A DNA stretch of 64,000 nucleotides from Xenopus tropicalis (Eukaryota; Chordata; Amphibia; Anura; Pipidae): assembly GCF_000004195.4 (NCBI RefSeq), contig NC_030683.2, forward strand, positions 48,063,358 to 48,127,357, in the 5' to 3' direction. Positions 22,049 through 33,810 of the stretch are shown here, in pieces. The translations under genes and the position numbers were made by a program. Each line of letters begins with the position of its first letter. Position 1 is the first letter of the stretch. The notes below the pieces were generated by a model that saw only the letters and a program-made list of their open reading frames with translations, was not told the origin of the DNA and made no database searches.

Positions 22049-22377
22049 GGGGGGGCATTTACTAATGTTAATTTTTTTCATGATTTGTACTCCTTTTGAG
22101 CAAAAATCCAATTTTGTCACAGGGAAAAAATGTGTTTTTCACTGTTTATTATGCAACAAATTCAAAAGAAAAAATATGCTACGTAAAAGTTGTCAAAGTC
22201 ATGTAGAAGTCAATGGCAGGTGTCCATTTTATGGCTGGAAGATATTTCTTTTTTTTGTTTGGATTCAGATCTTTTAATAAATGACTAGACTTTCTTGGTT
22301 TTTGTGGAAATGAGTTTAGTCATGGTTTAAAAAATCTCCAAAACCACAAAAAAAAAAAATGTTGACAAATCTACCCC
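22049..22377. mobile_element. MITE (GGGGGCATTTACTAATG) nested in the 21098 element
   Basis: The left end GGGGGGGCATTTACTAATG and right end TTGACAAATCTACCCCTTA are imperfect inverted ends. It interrupts the host between TTTTTTAGTAGATT and AAGTATGGAGATTC. Arms share TTTTTTTCATG/CATGG-type segments with mismatches. Confidence 0.65.
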
Positions 22378-22497
22378 TTAAAGTAAGTATGGAGATTCAA
22401 ATTATGGACAGACCACTTATCTGGAAAACCCCAGTTCCTGAGCATTCTGGATAACAGGTCCCATACTTCTAATAACAAGAAGCTACATGTATATGGG

Positions 22498-22909
22498 TAG
22501 TGATGAGCGATTTTTTTCGGCAGGCATGGATTTGCAGCGAATTTCTGCATTTCGGCATTGGCGAATTGTTTTGCGGAATTTCTGGGAAAATTTGCAGCAC
22601 AAAAATTTGTTGCATGTATAAAAAATTATTTGCGCGTCAAATTGGATGCGGTCACGTCAAAAAAGGGTGTGGTCGCGGCAAAAAAGTGCGGGTGACAAAA
22701 AAGACGTGGACGGGAAAAAAAATTGCGCAACACATGCGTTTATGTATTTGCAGAGAATTTCCGCATTTCGGCACTGGCGAATTGTTTCATGAAACTTATG
22801 TGAAAATTTGCAGCGGAAAAATTTGCAGGCCGTAAAAAAAAATTGTTGCGCGTCAAATAGGGCGCAGTCGCGTCAACGAGGCGAAACGAGACAGATTCGC
22901 TCATCACTA
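22498..22909. mobile_element. hAT-type MITE (TAGTGATG family), duplicated interior
   Basis: Ends TAGTGATGAGCG and GCTCATCACTA. The left box GCATTTCGGCATTGGCGAAT at about 22548 recurs as GCATTTCGGCACTGGCGAAT near 22760, each followed by TTGTTT and a GCAGC/GCGG segment, so about half of the element is duplicated. The flanks do not show a clear 8-bp duplication. Confidence 0.8.
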
Positions 22910-23016
22910 CTGATAATTACTAGTATTTAAATCTTTAAATACTAACTATTAGGTACATGTGCTGAACAATTTGTTGTAAAGTAACGTTTATTGTAAAATA
23001 ATAAATGAAACATGAC

Positions 23017-23090
23017 TAGTGATGAGCGAATCTATCCCGATTTCTTTGCTGAAAAATTAGCAACTGTGAAAAATTTGCGAAATGCAGGAA
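23017..23090. mobile_element. Solo end of a TAGTGATG-family MITE
   Basis: TAGTGATGAGCGAATCTATC, CCCGATTTCTTTGCTG and AAAAATTTGCGAAATG match the right-end half of the family in inverted orientation. No second end follows. Confidence 0.65.
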
Positions 23091-23286
23091 ATGTGTATAA
23101 TATAATAGGTGTACAAATGTTAATTAATATTGTGAATTATATGTTCACAAAAGTATTACAATGTTTTACAGTTCATGCTAGCCCTTCATTTTTTGCAATT
23201 TGTTGTATTTATTAAATTTGTCATTGGAATAAAGATTCGGGAGAGATGGTAAGAAATTCGGAATAGTGCTTTTCACCTGACATTAA

Positions 23287-23574
23287 GGGGCAGATTTACT
23301 AATCCACAAATTTGAATCCCGAATGGGAAAAATTCGGATTGGAAACGGAAATTTCTGAAGATCGCTAATATCCCGAAAATGCTTACGAAAAATTTGTATT
23401 AGTCACGATAATATCGTATTGGCAATCCGAAAGTCACAAAATTTTCGTACCAAACCATTGTAAACAGCGGTAAAACCTTTCCGATTTTTTTCGCGCAAGC
23501 GTACGAAAAAGTCGTGCAGACACCCGAAAAATTAAGCAAAAATACGAGCGTTGGTTCTTTTGTAAATGTGCCCC
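23287..23574. mobile_element. Short fold-back MITE of the 998 family
   Basis: GGGGCAGATTTACTAATCC at the left and TTTGTAAATGTGCCCC at the right, flanked by TAA and TTA. The interior has GAATGGGAAAAATTCGGATT and short TACGAAAAA modules. At 288 bp it is the smallest copy in the window. Confidence 0.8.
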
Positions 23575-25225
23575 TTAGACTTTAGAATATTAATGTTAAT
23601 TTTTTCTGTGTTGCATTTTTAAATTTAGAAGACAAAAGTGTAATTTTTCACCTTCTATTGTCCTTCTAAAGCAGCTCTGGGAGCAAGGTCATCAACTCTG
23701 TAATCTTTTCCCAATTGATACATTAGTTGATAAAGTGCTGCTATTTGGCCCTGCTGGGCAAAATCCCTTAATTTCATTAAAGGCCAATGACTTTTGATTC
23801 TGATTCTGAGAATATTATAACTAAAGTAGCATATTGTATCATTTTTGAGTCAGCACTTGGAGCTCTGAGCATCCAAAACTGACACTATTTTTCAAATGTA
23901 TGTATGTAGAGTTGGAAATTGCATTCAAACATGCACAAATAAATGTATACTTAGCTTTGAGCTATTTATGTGTATAATTTATTACAACTCTTGGGACAGC
24001 AAATGAACGGTTTTGCGTGATGCAAAGGTCTGTTTGTGCACCACATTATTAAATATATGCATGTGTTGGGCAAAAGTTTAACCTTTGCCACCCTTGCAGT
24101 GCTGCAAAGTGTTAATGAATGAGCCTCAATAATTCATGCATGATACATTTTACCAAAATATACATGCAATAATTGGACAGATGTGTTTATGAAGCAATAA
24201 TAATTTTTAATATCACCTCAAAAAGAAATCATAATAGAATATTATCAAGAATATCATTTCTTCATACTTGCATCAGAAGAGGTTAGTGAAACAAAATGTA
24301 GACAAAGGTTCTGTTTTTATTTTACAGTTTCTATTAAAATATATTTAGCAAGTAGCAACATCATAGCCCCAAATGCATTATCATTGGTTGTCCTTGTAAG
24401 ATCCCCAATGCATACATTTTTCTTTTAAGGGAGGTTAATATACTTTACAATTGATGTAATACCTATTATTTTACCATTTTCGAGGGATATAAAGACTCCC
24501 CCTGCACTGTCAGACTATATTAGCATTAGTCAAACAGTTCTAAAACAGGCTAAACTCAGTACATAAAATAAATAAATATATAAATAAATAAAATAAATGT
24601 AGTACTGTTTAAAAAAAAAAAAAAGTTTTTCAGGAATAAAAGCCATAATCATAGTACTATCACCAAACAAAATGGAAAATAAAATTGATGCTTCTATGTA
24701 GCCTTTTACAATATACAAAGATGAAAAGTAAATGGGAACACTTGGTGCCTAATTATAAACTGCTGGAACAGTATATTGTAAATTGTCATTCTTTTCCATA
24801 TTTCAAATATTGTTGAAAGAAAATGAAAACTATTTAAAAAAATGTTTCATGTGGAAACTAATGCTCATTCACTCAGCACTCTGCACTTGTGTCTGATGTA
24901 TAGCTGCTCACTACATCTCGAACCAGACTTAGGGCAATGACTATAATGTAAATTGCGGGTGGGAAAACATACGTGGTGCGTCCACCTTGAGAAGTAGGCT
25001 GAAGTTGCCTCTCGAGAAAACTTCCGGCTACTACAGAAATTAGCTGTGCCATATATATATCTCTACTATTTACTTATTTTAGTAAATGGGAAATAAAAAG
25101 GGACGTTTTGTCACTAGTAGTAGCCAAGATTTTTTGCAAGTGACAAAATGTCCTTGCCCTTAAAGAAGAAGTAAAGGTTCAAATCAAGTAAGCTTTAATA
25201 GAAACGTCTACACAAATAAACCAAT
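23575..25225. other. Mostly unique; MITE-like fragment near 25.1 kb
   Basis: No gene is recognised. Around 24930-25165, TTAGGGCAATGACTATAAT and GACAAAATGTCCTTGCCC look like the outer parts of a degraded fold-back element. Elsewhere the sequence is AT-rich. Confidence 0.45.
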
Positions 25226-25585
25226 TAACCCTTTCACTGCCAGCCGTTTTGGTCAAAGCGGAACTTCTACTGCCGGACAGTTTTTGAACATTTTGCACTG
25301 TTTCACTTTAGGGGCCTTTCCTTGGGGGGACTTTTAGTTTACCCAGGAAAACAATATATTGTTTTTTTCAGGACAACCTAAGCTATTAAAATATGGTAGA
25401 ATTTTGGTGTAATTCCAATTCTGTAACAAGATATAGGCTTCTAAATATATATAAAATTATAAAAAATAATATAAATTTAAAAAAAAAAAAACAAATTTTC
25501 CATAATATAAACACACATACTAGAAACAAAAAATTTTTTATGCACAAAAATACAGCTGATTTGGAAAGTCCCATGTCTCCTTAAT
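25226..25585 (+). repeat. Leading segment of array-bearing repeat
   Basis: It opens with TTAACCCTTTCACTGCCAGC, followed by GGAACTTCTACTGCC and a poly(A)/AT-rich part. A related lead-in occurs at 37.78 kb (TTAACCCTTAAGTGCCAGCA) and 38.09 kb (AGTGCCAGACATTTCTGG), so it belongs to a dispersed family. Confidence 0.6.
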
Positions 25586-27005
25586 GTGCCAATACCAACT
25601 ATATATAGTTTTATGAAGATTTCTCACTTGTATAGGTCAAAAACTCCCAGCAGTACACTACCAAATTTCCAAAGCACTGCTCCAAAAAAACTGCATACTT
25701 TAGATTTCAAGGCCAAAAATTCCACTAGCAGAAGGTTTATCCCAGAAAATTACACATTTCTGGAAAGAACAGATTCTGGGGAATACAGAATAGGCACAAC
25801 TGTCTGTCTACTCCAAACTATCAAGTTACAATACTTTCCTAAAGTTATTGGTTTTTATCAAAATGTGTGAAATTTTTTAAAAAATCACTTCAAAGCTTCC
25901 AGTCTATAGTACTTTATCTCCTACAGGTCATAAAGTGACCAAATAAAACACCCTAAATATGAACGCCAGGGGTCCACTGAGCAGTTTGATGCCCAATATG
26001 TATAGGTTTACCTAAGTATGTGGCATGTAGGGGCCCCAATGTGAACATACCCCCATATGATCTGTCATTTCTGTCATTTCAGCTCCTGCCAAATCAACAC
26101 ATTTACATCATTCTATGTGGAATAAAGCTAGTATAACGTATGCTCACCCCAGAAATCCATATATTTTTGGAAAGTACACATTCTTCCAAATCTAAAATGG
26201 GTACCCATGTCTTTCTACTCCAACGTACCAACCCGCACAGCTTTTCTAAATGTAGCAATTTTGATTTCCAAAAATCCCCTTAAAGCTTCCACTTTGCAGT
26301 ATCTTATCTCCCACATAGCATTAGGTACCAATATAAAACACCCTAAATTTGAACACCAGGGGTCCACTGAACAGTTTGATACCCAATATGTATAGGTTTA
26401 CCCAAATATGTGGCATGTAGGGGCCCCAATGGGAACATACCCCCATATGATCTGTCATTTCAGCTCCTGCAAAATCAACACATTTACATCCTTTATGTGG
26501 GATAATGGTACAAAAAAAGTACACTCACCCCAGAAAGCCATATATTTTTGGAAAGTACACATTCCCCTAAATCTATAATGGGTACACATTTCTTTTTACT
26601 CCAAAGTACCAAGTCGTAAAGCTTTCCTGTTTGCTGATTTCTATGACATTTCAGAAAAATGCTGCAACTTGCCGCATTTATCTCACACAATTTCTTGCAT
26701 ACAGAGGCAAATCACCTCAAATAGAAACACCTAAGGTCTACTGAACAGTTTGATGCCCAATATGCATAGATATACCAAAGTCTGTGGTATGTACTGACCC
26801 CAAAATAAAAATAGCGCATATGGATTTCTCGCCTGCCACTCAGCTTTTGCACAGAGCCCCCTGACAGCGTATTATGTGCCGTAACACCCCCTAACTATAC
26901 AGAGACCCCCAGAAAACCATATATTTTTGGAAAGTACACATTCTGATGAATTCAAAATAGGTAAAGTTATTTTTGTACACCAAAGTTACACATGGCAAAG
27001 CTATG
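25586..27005 (+). repeat. Tandem array of about 380-bp units
   Basis: The box CCATATATTTTTGGAAAGTA and its variants lie near 25745 (diverged), 26157, 26537 and 26917. The box GGGGTCCACTGA and variants lie at 25969, 26359 and 26735. Adjacent middle units share long stretches, including TGATACCCAATATGTATAGG, TGTGGCATGTAGGGGCCCC and CATATGATCTGTCATTT. Period varies from about 374 to 407 bp. No unit has a conserved open frame, so the array is not obviously coding. Outer units are the most diverged. Confidence 0.85.
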
Positions 27006-27185
27006 CTAAAAATAGATCAGGAATACTAATACAGGGAAAACAATAAAACCACAAAAATTGTGCAAATCAGTGAAACGACAAAATAAGTCGCACAACAGTG
27101 TAATTAGTGGTCAGAATATCTGATCCAATAGTCACGCTGTCAAAATATACAGTTTTTAGGGAAAAGAAACTAAAAACAAAGTGGT

Positions 27186-27360
27186 AAAAAAAATTAAAAA
27201 TAAAAAAAAGTGTTTGTGTATACATGTGTGTATATGTGTAAAAGTTGTGTGACAGTGTGTAAGTGTGTATATAAGTGTGCAAAATGAAAAAAAAAACAAA
27301 AAACACCAAAAAAACTGCTAAATTGTGTTCTGTAAGTGAGTGTGAGTGTGTATAAGTGCA
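27186..27360. repeat. GT/A-rich low-complexity tract
   Basis: Runs of TGTGTATATGTGTA, AAGTGTGTATATAAG and poly(A) blocks. The frames 27067-27309 and 27194-27430 on the minus strand are low-complexity artefacts. Confidence 0.85.
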
Positions 27361-27529
27361 AAAAAACCCACCTTACCTGTCCTGAAGCAGGGATCGCATT
27401 CCTGGTCCTCCTGCTGCAGTCTTCATCCATGGGCGGTGCTTGGAGGGGGAAACAGGAAGGAGAAAGTGAAGACCAAGTAGCAGACGTAATGCGATCGCAT
27501 CTGCTGCTTGGGGGTTTACCTTGATGTCG
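27361..27529. other. GC-richer unique segment
   Basis: This short stretch is less AT-rich than its surroundings and contains GTAATGCGATCGCATCTGCT with a palindromic ATGCGATCGCAT core. No gene is recognised. Confidence 0.4.
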
Positions 27530-27765
27530 TATGGTGGCTTACTAATTTTATGATCATAATTTTGTAACACATGCACTAACATAGATACTAAATTAATTTA
27601 TGAAACAGGGGACCAGGCAATGTGCCTTGATTAATCCCTCCATCTCTGTTGTATGCTTGTAGCTAATTTTAACAGATTGGTTGCACTTCCAGCGTACTTG
27701 TACATTTTACTTGGAGTGCACCCACAACCCACCTTTTTGTGTATTTATGTACTTTAACAGAGTTA
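27530..27765 (+). repeat. Dispersed repeat, copy A
   Basis: It starts TATGGTGGCTTACTAATTTT and runs through TGCACTAACATAGATACTAA, GAAACAGGGGACCAGGCAAT, TGTATGCTTGTAGCTAATTT and CTTGGAGTGCACCCACAACC. The first 90 bp recur at 28105-28217, and the later part recurs at 53409-53620. Confidence 0.8.
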
Positions 27766-28104
27766 CTCTGCAGAAAGAATGGCCAAACTTCCATGTAGTT
27801 GTAGCACCCCCATGCTCATCCCTTTAATGGTGGTTGTATGCCTTTAAAAAATGGGTGTTGGTCCATGGGCAGTCTTCTTCTTTACAAGCTGTAAGCAGGG
27901 GAGGAATAATCTTGTAGAACCATTGCCATGGTCTTGGCAATCTCTCTCCTATAAAAGCTAATTGCATGGGGATGGACTAAGCCCTGTGACTGGAACCAAT
28001 GCTATGCAATGCAAGTGTTAGGAGACACTTATTCAAAGAAATGCTACCATAAAGGGAGGTGCAAGCCTTTGAAATATATGACTGGAGGTAATTTTGGGGT
28101 TTGG

Positions 28105-28217
28105 TATGGTGGCTTGTCAATTTTATGATTATAATTTTGTAACTAAAAAAACGTGTTTTTTTTAAAACACATGTACTAGCATAGATACTAAATTAATTTA
28201 TGAAACAGGGGACCAGG
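28105..28217 (+). repeat. Dispersed repeat, copy B
   Basis: TATGGTGGCTTGTCAATTTT through GAAACAGGGGACCAGGGAAA matches 27530-27618, with an extra AAAAACGTGTTTTTTTTAAA palindrome-like insert. Starts are 575 bp apart. Confidence 0.8.
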
Positions 28218-29470
28218 GAAAACATGGAAATTGGGTCCACCTTAGTGGTTTATAAATGGGGCTATGATATTTTCTTTTATAAACTTTTCAGGAGCAATCC
28301 CACTGGTTTCCTGTTGGATTTCCAGTTGAGATGTTCAAAATGTTAAATCCCATACAAGGAGATGTGCATTTTTCTGGGGTTTTTTTTGTAACTTGAAATT
28401 TTTATTTCAGGCATATAAAAATGTGGAAAAAGTTCTACCTTTCTGTGCATCCATATTTTTGCACTTTGCAAATAAGCCCATATGAGTCCTGCAGAAGCAA
28501 GACCTGCATGGTCTGTATTTTAGAGTGCACTTACACAATACTTTTCAAGTGAATTGTTAAAGTTTGGAAAAAAACATGTATGGCTCTAGAGAAAATTTTC
28601 TACCTTAAAGAAAAATAAAAATGTCCTAATTTTTTATATTTAGTTCTCTACATTTTACTTTAGCTCCTTGAATACCTAGGTTGATAACCATGAAACAGGA
28701 TTTGTACCTATACAGATAACCTGTACTGATACTAAAATACTCTGTTGTCTTATCAAGTAAAGATAAATGACCAATCCATTAGAAAGCAAAGTAAGAACAT
28801 CTCTGAGTGACAAGACAGATAAAAGGTTTGGACATAGAGAAAGGTGATAAGGACTCTGGGTGGTGATTGAATGGATGTACTGTAAGTCAGCAGTGAATGC
28901 TGCAACATGAGAGAGAGAAAGGCAGACAATGTCTGGTTAATACCTTTACGTACATAGTTACATTGCTAACTGTGTGAATGTTAGCCAGTGGGAAGGAAAC
29001 AGGGGACGTCTTGTCACCCGTGGTCAGGGCCGTATCTATTGTCAGGCACTTGAGGGAACTTGAGGGGCTGTGCCTAGGGTAACAACATCCAAGGGGTGGT
29101 TTGTGCAAGAATAAACGTCAGATCCCAAAATTCTATTCCCCAGTTTTTGTTTTATCTTTTCAGTGCTGGAATACCTAATAGAAAACAGAAGGTCATAGCA
29201 TCAGTGGTTCAGTGGGAAGCTTTAAATTCTTCTTTTTATTCTTCGCTGATTGCTTCCTTCTCCTGTCTTGTAAAAGAGAGAGATGTACACAGGCATGCAG
29301 CACTGGTCTAAGCCAGGAGATGGAAGTGATCAACGATGACAGAAGAATTCAAAGACACCCACAGAACCACTGATGATGCACCGAAGCTAAGCTGCCAAAC
29401 CATATATTTTATTTTTAGAGGGAAAAGCTGACATAACTGCATCAAATTGCAGTTTATGGTAGGAAGTGGG
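28218..29470. other. Unique sequence
   Basis: No recognised gene. Around 29025, GGTCAGGGCCGTATCTATTG may be the edge of a repeat but no partner end was found. Confidence 0.45.
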
Positions 29471-29590
29471 GTGGAATTGGCACTGTGCCATCCTGCTATG
29501 ATTTCTGGGGGTATTGTACATGGAATTGCCACTATGCCATTCTGCTATGAGTTCTGGGGGGGGGGGATTATTTATAAAATTGCCACTGCG
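29471..29590 (+). repeat. 51-bp minisatellite with poly(G) run
   Basis: GGAATTGGCACTGTGCCATC at 29471 recurs as GGAATTGCCACTATGCCATT at 29522, each followed by CTGCTATGA and TTCTGGGGG. A third partial unit (AAATTGCCACTG) starts near 29578. The second unit carries an 11-G run at about 29556-29566. Confidence 0.8.
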
Positions 29591-30116
29591 TTCATTTATA
29601 TATTTAAAGATGATGTATCTGTAATATGGGGAGTGGTTAATTATTATAAATATTTTCTATGGTGCAGCTCAAACTGTAAATACATCCCTGCCTGTGATAG
29701 TAAAGGTTATTGTGGGTGACAAAACATCCAATGTGTCATTTACATTAGGGGAAACAACTTGCTATGCACCCCAATAACTATATGCACACAAGAATATATG
29801 TACACAAATACATACAGTTTACATAGATAAAACATAGACAAAACGTATTGTATAACTAGATATTCTGCCTGTCAAAAAAGACATCCTATCCACTTGTAAA
29901 GGCTTTACTGGAATCTGCCATCGCAGCATCACCTAGAAGGGCACTCTACAGCCTAGACTCTCTCAGGGTGAAGAATTATTTGTGTTCCTTAGGATTAAAA
30001 CTCTGGTCCCGTTAAGTAGTAAAAAGTGTGTCACTACTCAAAAGAACTGGATACAAAAGAACAGGATACATTAATTATTAAGCAATGCATATAATAAAAA
30101 CAAATGGAATCAAGGT
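29591..30116. other. Unique sequence
   Basis: No repeat or gene recognised. Confidence 0.5.
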
Positions 30117-30124
30117 GTTAGTAG

Positions 30125-30410
30125 AAGTGATGAGCGAATTTTTTGACCACACGTGGACTCGCACTGAATTTTCGCATTTCGCCATTGGTGAATTTTTTTC
30201 GCAGAACTTCTGTGAAAATTCTCTGCGGTAAAATTTGGCGAGTGGAAAAAGTGGGCGACATAAAAAAATAGCCGCGGGCGACAAGACGCGGGTGACAAAA
30301 AAAATGTGTGCGACAAATGTGTTTCGCAAATTTTTCGCCGTTTCACGAATTTTCTTGCCGCTTCGCTTATTTTATGGCGAAGCGAAATGGAACAGATTCC
30401 CTCATCACTG
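30125..30410. mobile_element. hAT-type MITE (TAGTGATG family), perfect 8-bp duplication
   Basis: Ends AAGTGATGAGCG and CCTCATCACTG. GTTAGTAG flanks both sides (30117-30124 and 30411-30418). The interior has the GCATTTCGCCATTGGTGAAT left box, GACAAGACGCGGGTGACAAA-type middle and GAAATGGAACAGATTC right box. Confidence 0.95.
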
Positions 30411-30418
30411 GTTAGTAG

Positions 30419-30954
30419 CTTTGTAGCTTTTGTAAGTTTCAGAGCTCACAACTATGGCTCATTTACGACCACAAGCACAGTGGCCAACTTACCCTTTTTC
30501 CAGCAGTGAGTTGCACATAAAAGCACTTTCACTAAAGGTACACTGTATAGTGGTCTCATGCCACCCAGTCCTTCCTGCCTTCCATTCTGAATTCAGCGCT
30601 GCTGCACCTGTTGAAGCAGAGAAACGCTCCTGACCAGGCAGTAACTTCAAGGTTAACACAACACCATACATCATATGTCTTTATGATTAAAAGCCATGAG
30701 GATAAACATAAATGTCATAGCACATCTCCTGTCTCCTATTTATACATTATTTTAACTTTTTATCACACCTTTAGTCTTTCAGTTCCATGTGAATCACAGA
30801 ATATAGAATGGCTAATGGGTAGAAATGTAGGAACTAATTAGACCTTTACTTTTATTTGGTATCATTTCTGCAATTATTAGACTGATAAATGCTAACTGGT
30901 TGCTAAGCTAACAAGTAACATTAGCAGCTATGTTCTTAAATGAGGGAGACTGAC
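30419..30954. other. Unique sequence
   Basis: No recognised gene or repeat. Confidence 0.5.
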
Positions 30955-31096
30955 TTAGGGCTCTTATTCACGGGCGTTTTGCCCTGCATGTTGCGTTCTA
31001 CCATGTGTTTTATCCTGTGCTTCTCTGTGGTGGAAAGCAGGTGTATTCCACCGCATGGGAAATGCAAGGCAAAATGCCTGTGAGTAAGAACCCTTA
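30955..31096. mobile_element. Short MITE (TTAGGGCTCTTATTCAC ends)
   Basis: TTAGGGCTCTTATTCACGGG faces TGTGAGTAAGAACCCTTA, an imperfect inverted terminus of about 27 bp extending into GCGTTTTG/CAAAATGC. Internal CCACCGCATGGGAAATGC faces GCATGTTGCG-type sequence. No certain target duplication. Confidence 0.75.
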
Positions 31097-32953
31097 TTGT
31101 CAAAACCTCTGAAAGACGTTGCTTACTTGGCTTTATCAAAAAAAGGTGTTTATGGCTTAAAGTCATTACATGGATCCCAGATCTCAAATTGAGAGCAATA
31201 ATTCCTTGTTGTCATTATTCAGATAAGCATGCCTTTTCCTTTTCAGCAAGTTAATTGGTTAAATTTTCTCTCTGAATACAGAATATGTTTCAGTTGCACA
31301 GAATATATGCAACAAACAAATTTAAATGTATTTTTCTGGAAACAAAACAGGATCACTGGCTGTCTGCATGTATAGGAAACCTGATATTTGATTGTGCCTC
31401 TATTAGCACAAAGCAATCCTGGAAAATTATAAACATTTCACTTACATCCTTTAGTTGGTTTTCTCTGCTTTTCCAAAAATCTGCATGCATGCCTATTCTA
31501 TTTCTACTTACTGGACAGAGAGGTAATTCCCAGCCCCACCCCTTTATCCCAGTTAATGACTTTATTACAGCACCTGTTCAGCCTTAGTGAACACAGCCTC
31601 TGTTATAGTCCACATTTTTGCTTTTTCAAAGAACATTCTGGGTAAGACAGACCTCCTCTCCACTTATTGCACTTATTAACATAGCAATAACAGACACAAT
31701 AATAAACAGATTAGCATGTTGATTTTAAACATTGTAAAGTGAATGTGACCATATTAATTTTAATAATACTGTTCTTATCTTACAATATTGTTACCTGTAA
31801 AAAAAGCATGCAGTTTACAGTAATAGTTTTTAATATCTCATTCTTTTTCTTTGGAGGAACAGGTTCATAGAAAAAAAGGACAAATACACATGTCATTATC
31901 GGCAAAATCCCAAAAGCAAATGAATGATTTTACAGACATGGGTGGTTGTTTACAATTATTCTCAAAGTTTTAGAAAAAAACATGTCATCTTGTGAGAAGT
32001 GAATTAAGGAATATAACCTGCAGGTAAAAACATAGACTAGACAGGTTTTCTAGAGGGTATATCTGCTGAGCAAAGATAACATGTCACAAAAACTCAAAGG
32101 TTCGCTCCACTACTTTACAGATCCTTCTTTGAAGTTTCCTTAAGAAAACAAATCTTAGAAGGGAAAAATATCTTGTTATGCTTCATGCTGCTAAGATGTA
32201 ATTTTGTCACCAACCTAACATACGAGGAATAAGCATTCTTTATACTCCTGTAGCCTATTCCTCCTTTGGCGTTTTTATTGCTATCAAATATTCTTGTAAT
32301 AGAGGATAAAAATAAATGTACCAGTTACCATAGAAAATATTTTAAGTACACAATAAACACACAAATTATTCTTTAGTTCTGTATAATTGTACAGCTATAA
32401 TAGTTGATCAACAGTAAATGCTTGTCTAAATCTTGACAGTTTACGGTAAGAAGTGTTATGTTACTTCTTCCAATTGGAAAATTAATTTAACATTTTTCAT
32501 TCCCTCTATTTTATGTTTGCCAGTGTGATATCCACTCATTTCATTTCCCTCTGTGTATATTTAGATCAGTTTTTAATCCCATATGTAAACAAAGAATTTA
32601 TGAAATGAAGAAAGTGTAAATGAGAATGAGAAGAGTTTATGATTCCCTTGGTTTGAGGGAGCAACAATTTTGTGCTTAATAGAGTAAATAAAGCATTTTA
32701 CATTTTGTTCCTGTTATAAAAGCATTTCTCCTTCTTCCAGCTAGCGGCAATATCATCATCTTAACCTTAATGATAATCTCAGTAAAAAGATTTCCTGCAA
32801 CATTCTTACATTACACATATAAATATGTAATCCATCAACATAAAACCATTACTGTGCAGACCCCTACTCTGGTGTTGTTTCAGTTACCATAAGTGTAGTG
32901 ACACCAATGGATTAATAATCCAATAGTAATATGTACCTCTATATGTAATACAG
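31097..32953. other. AT-rich unique sequence
   Basis: 1.9 kb without recognised repeats or credible coding frames. The 100-codon frame 31285-31587 shows no domain. Confidence 0.5.
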
Positions 32954-33077
32954 AGCACTAAGTTTGCCCGGGAGCAGTAACCCATAGCAACCAAAAAGAA
33001 GTTTGCATTTGAACAGGTGACCAGTTAATACTTCCTGTTGGCTGGTTGCTATGGGTTACTGCTCTGGGCATAGTGCC
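32954..33077. mobile_element. Palindromic MITE (AGTTTGCCC...AGCAGTAACC)
   Basis: GGAGCAGTAACCCATAGCAA on the left is mirrored by TTGCTATGGGTTACTGCTC on the right. The centre is TTTGAACAGGTGACCAGTTA. The family copy at 45.37 kb keeps longer outer ends. Confidence 0.8.
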
Positions 33078-33282
33078 ATTTAATTACAAAACCCCTGTAC
33101 TTTGCAAGGCTGATCAATTTCAGCATCACAGCAGCATTTTTTGTTGCACTAAGCGATCATGATTATCATGCAGTCATGCTTATTAAGTGGACTGATCTGA
33201 TGGCTTAACAGCTAAAATGGTAAAACTACTATATATTTATATTCTGTTTTATAGTCACAATAAAAGAGTTAAATGTGTAGGA

Positions 33283-33465
33283 CTTAGAGCAATGACACAC
33301 AGGGAGATTTGTCACCCACAATAGTGAATTTTTACATATGCATTGCCCTTCCCTTACATTGTGGTTTCCACAAGTAAATTCCATTACTCACAGCACTTTG
33401 GCTTTTTCACAGGGAAATCCGTGTTTTTCCCTATATTGCCACAAGTGTTAGCATAGAAGCATTTT
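33283..33465. mobile_element. Probable MITE fragment (GACACACAGGGAGATTTGTC)
   Basis: The start AATGACACACAGGGAGATTT followed by GTCACCCAC is a recognisable Xenopus repeat opening. The far end (AGATTTGTTGCCTGG) is only a weak inverted match. Confidence 0.45.
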
Positions 33466-33483
33466 CGGGAAGATTTGTTGCCT

Positions 33484-33754
33484 GGAGTTTTCTGGAAAGG
33501 GGGACCTTCTGTGATTTGGATCTCTATAATTTAAACTTTATTTTAAACATGCATTCAAACATTAAATAAATCCAAAGGGATTTTTTGCCTCTAATTATGA
33601 TTTCTTATATCGTAGCTGGGATCAGAAATAGGGTACGGTTTTATTATTAGAGAGAAAAAGGAAATCATTTTTAAAAAAGTGAATGTATATGGGCCTTTAT
33701 ATAGTTTGAACCTTTCTGGAAAATGGGTTTCTGGATAACAGATCCCATACCTGC
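33484..33754. mobile_element. CAGGTATGGGA-family MITE, inverted
   Basis: It ends GGATAACAGATCCCATACCTG. Inside are TGATTTGGATCTCTATAAT, AACATTAAATAAATCC and AGAGAAAAAGGAAATCATTT, in the same order as at 7.68-7.98 kb. Confidence 0.8.
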
Positions 33755-33769
33755 CTTTGCTTTCAGAGA

Positions 33770-33806
33770 GAGAGATCTATCTACTGTAGATCTATCTATC
33801 TATCTA
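33770..33806. repeat. GATCTATC short tandem tract
   Basis: GATCTATCTACTGTAGATC forms a small palindrome, followed by four TATC units. Confidence 0.7.
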
Positions 33807-33810
33807 GTTA

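Larger units (their letters stand above)
21098..22467. mobile_element. CAGGTATGGGA-family MITE opened by three insertions
   Basis: Family landmarks occur in order in four pieces: CAGGTATAGGATCCG (21098), ATAGACTCCATTATTT to CTTGATCCCAACTAAGA (21660-21745), CCTATTGGGTTTAATTAATG to TTTTTTAGTAGATT (about 21985-22048), and AAGTATGGAGATTCAAATT to GATAACAGGTCCCATAC (about 22378-22467). The gaps are a fold-back MITE (21139-21659), an interspersed repeat (about 21746-21984) and another MITE (22049-22377). Confidence 0.85.

Noticed and set aside
25586..25870. 94-codon frame in the first array unit
   Set aside because: The frame is not kept in the other units of the same array, so it is not under coding constraint.
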